The notes under the pieces: generated by a model | What the model was told of the DNA's origin: nothing | Database searches by the model: none | Seen by the model: only the letters and a program-made list of their open reading frames with translations | Position numbers and translations under genes: made by a program | Part shown: positions 24,801 to 33,800 of the stretch, piece by piece | Layout: every line of letters begins with the position of its first letter | Position numbering within the stretch: position 1 is the stretch's first letter | Source: Acanthaster planci | Lineage: Eukaryota > Echinodermata > Asteroidea > Valvatida > Acanthasteridae | Length of the DNA stretch: 64,000 nt | Direction of reading: 5' to 3' | Assembly (NCBI RefSeq): GCF_001949145.1 | Contig: NW_019091510.1 | Coordinates: forward strand, 597,146-661,145

Positions 24801-27800
24801 TTATACAGGTGCATGGAGTGCATTGTGTAAGCATTTATGCACTCCGAAATGACCTGAAGTGCACTAGAACTCTCAGATGAAATTGTTTCGAGCACCTTTC
24901 CAGTGTTTCAGATGGCATTAGCTCTGAAACTGACAAACCTGGTGACCTGGCCCACTGGTTGCATCAGAAAATCCTGACAGCTATAAGATGGGCAATGATA
25001 AGCCTTACAACAACTAATCACTCAAGAGGTTTTCCGAGGGAAACTTTACCCCACGGAACAATTGTCATGGATGTCCAGCAATTCAAATCCACAGGAAATA
25101 TGAAAAATGGATTGCAATTCCGAAGTTATCTGTTCCATACCTTTGTACGCTGTTTGCCCGTTAGCAGAAGACATAAAACGTACAACACCTCTACTTTGTA
25201 CACTAGTTCATGCATGGTCTTCAGTGACTGGGGTATGGGCGCTGACAAATCATTCAAGGGTAGATTCAGGAAGACTTCCTCTTCAGTGGCTACCTCGGCT
25301 AGAGCATCAAAGGCAAGGGAGCTATCCAGCCACGTCACCCAGCCCTCAATCTCACTGTATAGGTTGGGGATGCTGCTTGTTGAAGGTGTGTCTGAAAGCA
25401 ACAACCAAAACTCCTTGAAAGAGCTCTTGAATGCCGAGCATCCGGTTGCGTGTGTGTTTAACAGAGGCTATGAAAGTATGAAATCATGTATAGGTTTTCC
25501 TGTACATTTTAAAACTTTTTTTATTGAAATTCATAAATGGTGAACTTTAAATTCTTCTACAAATTCATGAATTTTCCATAACCCCGACTCAAGTTTGTCT
25601 ATGATCGTTCAGCTTTGAACTCTGCTCAATTTCACACATTGACCATACTTTTTCTGTGAACGACAATTCAACGTTTGTCCACAATTGCTTAACATAATAT
25701 GACAGATGAAGCAGGTTTGTCATTTTGCAGTCAATGTTATGTAATTTCAGACTACAGATTCCACAGTGAGATAAACAAACTGAACTTATCAAGTGTTTTT
25801 TTAACCCCTTCACGGCAGGTTTATTTTGACAGCGACTGCTGGGCTGTGGTATGCCCTGAATGGAGGGCTTTGTCCAGCAGCAGGCCCCATTGAACCAGCA
25901 GCTGCATGGTGAATAGACTGTATGTGTGGTATGCACTAATGCTCACACAACGGTGCAGTAGCAGTCCTCCGTACAAAGGGGTTAAAGGCCAATCGTGAAG
26001 TGTTTGCTGGAAATCAGATACTTGCTTGAAGAATCATCTCGCTATCAAAATCATTACCCCGAAATCCCATCGCGGCTTCCAAAGAAACTCTCCCAAATCA
26101 TCCAAAATACAGCACTGTACATTAAATCCCATGATATATTCACTGTGCTCCAATCAACATGGGCTCTGAATCTCAAAGAAGTAACGAAGTCAGAGCTCTG
26201 GATCTTTCAGTCAAAATTTGGAGAAAAGTGTTAACAGGCTACCCGCGAATCCCAAGATCAATGTAAATTGATTGTGCTGCTCTGTGTATGGGCTACATGC
26301 TGACGGGATTCAGCCTTACCTATCCTCTTGCAGGCAATCTGTACTAACTTCATGACAAAATTTGGAAGCCCAACGAGAATTTCTGGAAGGAAAAAAAAAA
26401 AAGAACATGTAACTACAGGTTTCATCTTGTACCTTTTGTTCAACTGTTGACTGCCCTCCTTTCTAAAGACAAAGACCATGGCAGGCTTGTGATTTGTATG
26501 CATTGTACATGTAACTTACACACGGCATGAATTTGTAAAGCAACATGTACACAATTTTGAGACTAAAATTAGACAAAAAGGTTGAATTCACTACATACTA
26601 TCGAGGTTCGCTTGATACAGAGTATCTTGTTCTTACATTCAAGGAAAAGTGTCAAGTAACATACCATGGGAGGTGTGTACATTTAAAGGACTATTTGACT
26701 TTTTCCATTAGTTCTTTTTTTCATATATGACTTCATTACCTAATTGGTGGGAAGCCTACAAAAAAGTGCACTGATGGTGATGAAAAAAACAGGAATGCTT
26801 GAAATACACTGTATCTACCCACAATGCGAATGGTCATTGTCAATTTGTATTAAAGGAAGAGTCCATGGCACATATAGACTGATTCTAGGAGATGCCATTT
26901 ACTGTGGCTGCACTACACTCACTGTGTGTTCTTAAACTCAAGGTGCGTATACACTTTGACAAGTCACAGAGCACCATTGGAACAACACCCTCACGGATAT
27001 CTGTATCTCTGAAGCTGCTAAGTCAACAGTCACATTCCATACTTGCAGGCCGCACAAATGATAGACTTTTGTTTTCGGTTGGGGAAAACATCTAACAGCA
27101 CAGCAGCCCAGTCCCTCTAGTGTTGTAGTCTAGACCATCACAAGACCAGACACAAGACCAGACACAAGACCAGACACAAGACCAGACACAAGACCAGACA
27201 CAAGACCAGACACAAGACCAGACACAAGACCAGACACAAGACCATGCACAAGACCATGCACAAGACCATGCACAAGACCATGCACAAGACCAGACACAAG
27301 ACAATGGACAAGACCAGTCACAAGTAGCGGGGTGAACAATGACAAAGGAATGCTTTTGTTGCAGTTCATTTGAATAGCTTGTGACTTGAATTCAGACTGG
27401 AGGTCTTGTGTTGGTCTTGTGAAGGTCTTGCGAAGGTCTTAAGTGGTCCTGACTACAACACCGTGTCCCTTTCAGCAAACCACTAACCTTGGTTTAGGTC
27501 TGAAATCGGCACCCCAGTCCGGTTGCGGTTGGCCCTGTCCTGGGCCACTAGGTTGAGCTGTTCATCTCTACCATCAGTGTCCGACACGGCAATTGAGAGG
27601 ACCCGACAGAAGTTGGCTACCTGCTCCTCATCAAAGCTATCGACCAGGCTGTCTAGCTTAGCTGTGCCATTGATTCCAGTGTGACAAGAAAACACTCATT
27701 ACTCACACAGTAAAGCATCCCTTGCATCAGTGTCTGTTGTGTAGAAGTAGGTCTGGGGTCTTCGCTCCATTGCAAATAGGCAAGGATGTGCTGACAATAG

Positions 27801-30800
27801 ATGCAGCCATGAGCTCTGGAAGCCCATTTCACACATGTATTTTGCACACCGTTGTAATGACGAGTTTGCTTAGGAATTGAATTTTGAAGATTTGAAATCT
27901 GTGATTTTCATTCCACTTTTCTCATCGATTTTCAATTCTTTTCAGCGCACCCCTCATAACACGGCAATTTTCCATTTCCTCAGCACGTCCAATTTACCTA
28001 CTTGTTCAGATTTGTACACATCAAGTTGTCAATATCATAGATGTAACACTCTACACCTACACAGCAACCATCTAGTATTTCATTTTCTGCAGACATTATT
28101 CAAAGTTGTTGTATGAGCACACTAAATAAATAACCCCAAATATAATACTCCACCCACATAAACCAGTCCATCACACTCAACAACCACACAGAGCACTTAC
28201 GTATTTTGTCCAATGAGATCATAGTCTGCTTGACACCAAGAATGTCTTCCAAGAGTGTAGCCGCCTTCAGGAAGCAGGCCTTCTCTGACATGAGGCTGAA
28301 CAGATGTAGGATAAGACCTTCCCTCTCTGACAAGGGACCTGCGATGTCTGGACCCATCTGCCAAAGTTCAATATAATACACTCTAGTGTTTCAATATGAA
28401 AAAACAAAAACAATGTATGCAATGCATTGTGGGTTTTGTGTAGCAGCTGACGGTGTAACTTTAGCCAAATATTTCAGCCTTCAAAACAAGGCAGGGTACC
28501 GGTACAGCAGCCAACATTTTACATACAGCCAAATGGCCACATATTTCCTCTTACAGTTGAGTGAACAATATCATTGTTTTTGAGAAAAACACGTTTTCAG
28601 TTAAGTAGTTACTGTGTGCTCATTTTTGATATTTAATTCAACCCTTTTGATCTCTGTGCATAAAAGATACAAAATTGGCCTTTTGAAATCATTTCCTAAT
28701 CTGTATTTTTTGGCTCTATAAGCAATATTTTGTTTGAAAACTGCTGTAAAACCTATTCATCAGTTCATGAGATGAAATCTAAAAACCACCAGAACGGTTG
28801 ATTTGCTGGTTTGTCAGATGTGCGACGATTTGTCTGATACTTCTTACGCCAACCTCTTAAGTGGCCGTGCCGCACTGGGGCCTTATTTGCTTCAATCACA
28901 GGCCATGTACAGCAGCCAAGTTTACAACAAGGCCAGTCCACCTCCACAGACTTGTTGGACTTTGTGCATGCATGTGTGTATGAAGCAAATGGGGGATAAG
29001 CATGAATACAAGTTTGCTTGCAGTGACTAAGGGCACACGCGGTTGTTTCACCCATCAACAGTCCCCGTGATTGCTGACAATATAAGTCCTCTGGCATGAA
29101 CTGGTTAAGGTTACCACAAGAGCAACTCGCAGAAGTCAAGAGAAGACACTTTCTCAAACTGATGAGGATAAATCTCAACGTCAGTTCAAGTACGCAAGCC
29201 TCGTGGTTAGATGATTAATTTTGTTATTGAATGAGTTCTGTGCACAAACCACAAGGTAATGAAGGATGCTTAACAGGTGACCTCATCTAGTAGTACGTTG
29301 GGAATTTTCACGGCCAAGGGAACAACACAGAGCAACTGCCCACAAGGTGTTGAACACAACACCCTAACCCTGCTGAATGTAAAACTAGAAAGTCAACAAT
29401 ACCAGGATGAAGTGCCAATGCTGAGTTAACGGGGATGACCAACTCAACACTATCAACTACTGAATCCTGTGGTAGCTGGTGACCTCAGACAAAAGGCTCC
29501 TTTGTCCTAGGAGAGCTGACCTGTTAACTGCACTGAGCAAGGTTCTGGGAGGCTTAGGGGACTGGTACGTACATGTACATACAAACTACATGTACAGCCT
29601 GGTTTCCATATGGTCGTTTGCGGACAGAATGCAAGACGTGAAGATGCAGACACGAATGGAAGAGACGGTGCGTGACGTCAATCCACCCAAAATTTGAAAC
29701 AAAATGGCGTCCGAAACTCTGTGATTTTTCTCGGAAAATGCGCTTTTAAATTGACTGTGCTGCCTCATGATACCAAACCTGGGGTGTAATATTTAAGCAT
29801 TAAGGAGAAAATGGGCCAAATTCATGGAACTCAGCAAGAGGGATATCGTTGCTCGCCAGTCATACCAGCATGCGTGTTTGTATTTGGATACCACACCTAC
29901 TAGACACAGGCAGTCGGCAAAGTTGAACCTGGCTCAACTTCACCGATCGTTCACGGGCCAGTTTGCATTTGTATGCATTGTCGGCAACAACAAGTTTCCA
30001 TATTTCCGCCTCCGGTTTCTTACATCGATGTGGAAACCTGGCTTAAGATGCATTATGGCTATTATTTACAGAGCAAAGAAGTAAAACATGCAAAATTATT
30101 AGCTTCATAAATATTCAAACTACTTTTGGTCAACCTTATTAGTCTACCAATGTCTTGACAATGAACATAATTTGTAGCCACTTATCGACCAACCTTTTTG
30201 CTACATGTATGTACATGTACTTACACAGATGCACATGAAATGCAAGACATCCAGTACTTGGTACGCTAATCTTGTCCTTAGCTCTGATTCTGCAACACAC
30301 GGAAAAGAGGACACACTCAAAAATGAAACATCATTTACTGACATTTTTTTCAAAGGAATTCTTGTCAACTGGAGAGTGATTAAATTGACTTTTACATATC
30401 CTCAGCTGTCAATGTACAGATTTTGAATCCCATGAAAACAATACGAGAACACTGTGACATTTATATAAACCAATCAACTCACTTAAACACATAAAACTTT
30501 GTATTTTTTGTCTTTTGCTACACATACATTGCTGTAATTTGTTATCAGTTTTCAATTTCACAAAATGTATGGCTACTTGGAATGTAATAAAATTTTCTGA
30601 CAAGGGGAAAAAATCTTGTTCTTCCTACTTTGTCTTTTTAATACAGACATTTTCTGATTTAAGGAAACCGAGAAGTACAATTCCCTTTACTTCTTGATAT
30701 CTTTTGTGTTATTTTGTGCACCCCAAAAAACCTTAGCTCCAAATACCCTGACATTCTTACCTGCTTTAAATGCCTTAGAATTCTCCGACTTAAGTAGAGG

Positions 30801-33800
30801 GTAATACTGTGGTAACAATAGCAGCTGTACCATCACCTGTTGATGATAATAAGGAGCACTCAGTGTCACACAGCGTACAAGTTACAAATGACAAAGACAC
30901 ACTGTCGACATGACAAAGACACACTGTCAACATGACACCATAGTACTGTTGACAACTTCCATTGGAGTCATTAAGTTCCAAGAACTGAGCAACCAGAGAA
31001 TCACACGTGACCAACAGAAAAATGGCAAATGCTGGCTGCTTGTTGACATCTGAAATCAACTGTAAACACAAACACTTCTGCTGATGTAGGTACAGGTATG
31101 TGAGTATGTGATCAGATAATACAGCAATGGCACAGCATGACTGAGCCTACAAGCACCAGTATTTCTGGAACTTAAAACTGAAGTTTACATTTGATCCTGC
31201 TTTATTGGGAAGTCAACTAAGCCTGACAAACACACAATTCAGCTCAGTGATGCAACCAATTTTGTGAATTGATAAATTAAGAAATACAGCCTGTTTCTTT
31301 AAAGAAAAGCCAAATTCTTCCCCTCGTATCCCACACATACATGTTCTACTCTGCTGCCCAAAATTCCTTCAATGAATGTCATCCAATAAATCACAAAGAC
31401 AGCTTTTTCAAAACAAAGAGTGCTCTTTAGTACTTGCAGCAGTTAGAGTGTATTCCCATTACCTCGACTCCTCCAAACAGATAGATGACTTCAGCATGGA
31501 TGACTCGACTTTCTCGTGTCTGACCACTCCTACGGGGGTATTCCTGGGAACTCTCAGAGTTGAGAAGCCTCTTTAGAAACTGTCAAAAGCAGAGACATAC
31601 TGAAAACATGCAACCAAAGATTTTGACACTGGTTCTCACCTGTCTGAACATTAAATTGCCAGATTAAAAGCTCTACATAAATACAACAGAGCTCCTCTGA
31701 TTGTTCTGTCTTGGGTCATAAGGCTTTTTCAAATCATGAATGAGACAAGATGTCAAGGATGGTTCCTGGCTGACCAGTGCTGTACGGAGAAAATTCAAAT
31801 GAGGAGCCACTGGCTCCAAGAAAAAAAAGATCAATTTCTGTACATACTGAACACACATTTGCAAAATATACAAGTTACATGTGCAAGTACAAAATTGGAC
31901 AAAACACACAGAAACATTATTTTGTCAATTGTCCGCAGAACAGACAGGTTTTGGATTTTGTGCTTGTGGAATAAATAAAAAATGACAACCAATTATATGG
32001 TAAAAAAGCTGTTGAAAAGACAAGGCATGTTTGTTCTCTTACGTTTGAGCATTTCGTACCTGGGATTGGGACTGGACCGGACCGTGGGAAAATTTGGTTT
32101 CATATTTCAAGTACATTTGGGACTGAAACAAGTTTATTCCATTGGAATCGTGGCGTGCATAGACTGCTAGTGCATTATGAATACGCAAAATATCTCAGCT
32201 CCCTCGCACACTTTTATACTACACAGTGTGCGACCACAAACCAGTTGACTCGGGTACATTGCAGTTAACGTGGGCTCATGCTGTGTACATAGTAAGACGG
32301 AGAAAAACCATGTGATCATATACATGTAGAGGCAAATTGCTCGGTGCACATACAAGAAAACTGGGCAGCAATCACTCATGAAATATGACTGACAAGGTGG
32401 GCAACTAACAGGTACAAATCATGGTTGCCATTGGCGATAAGAATTAAACAGTTGGTCGCACATCATTATATTTAGGCGCAAATGCGACTGTTTTCGTCAC
32501 ACCATAGAGTGGTGTGGCTGATGCAAGTGGTGAATGTTTGGTCCCATTCAGGGCCGAAGTCAACCATGTATGGGACTAGGGTCGAAATTTACAACCTCAA
32601 GGGAAAATGCTCACCCTGCAAGAAAACTGTATGAAACCAGAGCTATAAGTTTATCTCCAGTAAATCAACTGAGCATGAAAAACACCGATCAGTCTCATTC
32701 AGGTTTCTCCAGTTATGAGACAAAATAATGACAATGGACCAAATTGTACAACATGTGACTTTACCCCTTCGCTTCTGAAAAGAACACTGCGACCAACATC
32801 TCATCTCAAATTTCTAATCTGCAGGGGTTGAAGTTAACTTTTTTTCCTGGTAGCCAGCAGGACCAGTACTTTCAAATTTTCACTGGTCCTGCTGAAGGTT
32901 TGGTGGTCCCATACCAGAACTGAACACGCAGCCGCTTGAGCAATCCTTGTTACGGCGCAGGCTGCGACAAATTGTTTTTTTTTTTTGCCTGATGGGGCAG
33001 GCCATGCCGTGAATTTGCTTGCTCGAATAGGATCAACACTTGCCCAAGATTTCTCGGAATCCACGATAATTATGGTTATTTAACTTAGGCCTACTGCAAT
33101 ACATGCAGTCTTTTATTAGGCCTCAAAACAGTTGTGCCATGCCTCAAAAAAAAAAAAAATAGGGTCAGTAGGTCAGAATTTTTTTGTTTGGGGGGCAATT
33201 TTTTGTGCTGATTGAATGGCATCAATGGGGATGACAGCTTCCAAAATTATCTCAAAAAGTGATTAACACCTATCTTAATCTATGTAAAAATGTCTACATT
33301 CGACAATTCATAAGAAAACTATAAACAATTCACACAGTGCTACTCAGGCGATAGCGACAGCAAACTGGCCAACAATGTCCATGTATCGCATGGTAAGCGT
33401 GCGTGATGCATCAGGACCAGTTGGTGATAAACCTTGAGCCAGAGCCATGAGCAGAACAACCTCAAATTAAACTCATGAATGCAAAAAAAACATGTACATA
33501 CATAAATAAGAGACCAAGTTCAGTGAATTAACTTGCAGAAAACCTCTTACAACATCAATGTCTTTTCGGCCTGCAGCCTTTTAGGGTTGCATCCGTGACA
33601 TGTACGGCCAGTGTAGAGTGGACATGTACAATACAGACTGGTTCTGGTTCCTACATTTCCATCATGCATTCTTTTGCATGGGTGTGGTGCGGCGGGAACC
33701 AGAGCAGCTTCGTTTAATGCATTGAGCTTTGCACACGTGTTTTCACCACTGCGGTAGTGAAACGTGAATGGAAACTTGTGAAAATAATGTTTTTTTTTTC

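Larger units (their letters stand above)
28358..30224 (-). other. TRPC4AP intron with two inverted-repeat elements
   Basis: Holds a TTAA-bracketed element (28857-29108) and a TIR-like element (about 29596-30045), listed separately. No other coding exon is needed, since the flanking exons join in frame. Confidence 0.6.

Noticed and set aside
24959-25543. Plus-strand ORF of 194 codons opposite the TRPC4AP exon at 25141-25391
   Set aside because: It is the antisense shadow of a conserved coding exon. The minus-strand reading matches TRPC4AP with proper splice sites.
27092-27369. Repeat peptides (CVWS/CAWS, LVSG) on the minus strand as a repetitive protein
   Set aside because: They are translations of the 12-bp DNA array inside a TIR element. 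There is no start context or flanking coding sequence.
30930-31071. Open minus-strand frame with an acceptor (LISDVNKQPAFAIFLL...) as a TRPC4AP exon
   Set aside because: The exons at 31463 and 30836 already join in phase and match the family across the junction (LFGGVE-VMVQLLLL). Inserting this frame breaks the alignment, and its donor options are poor.
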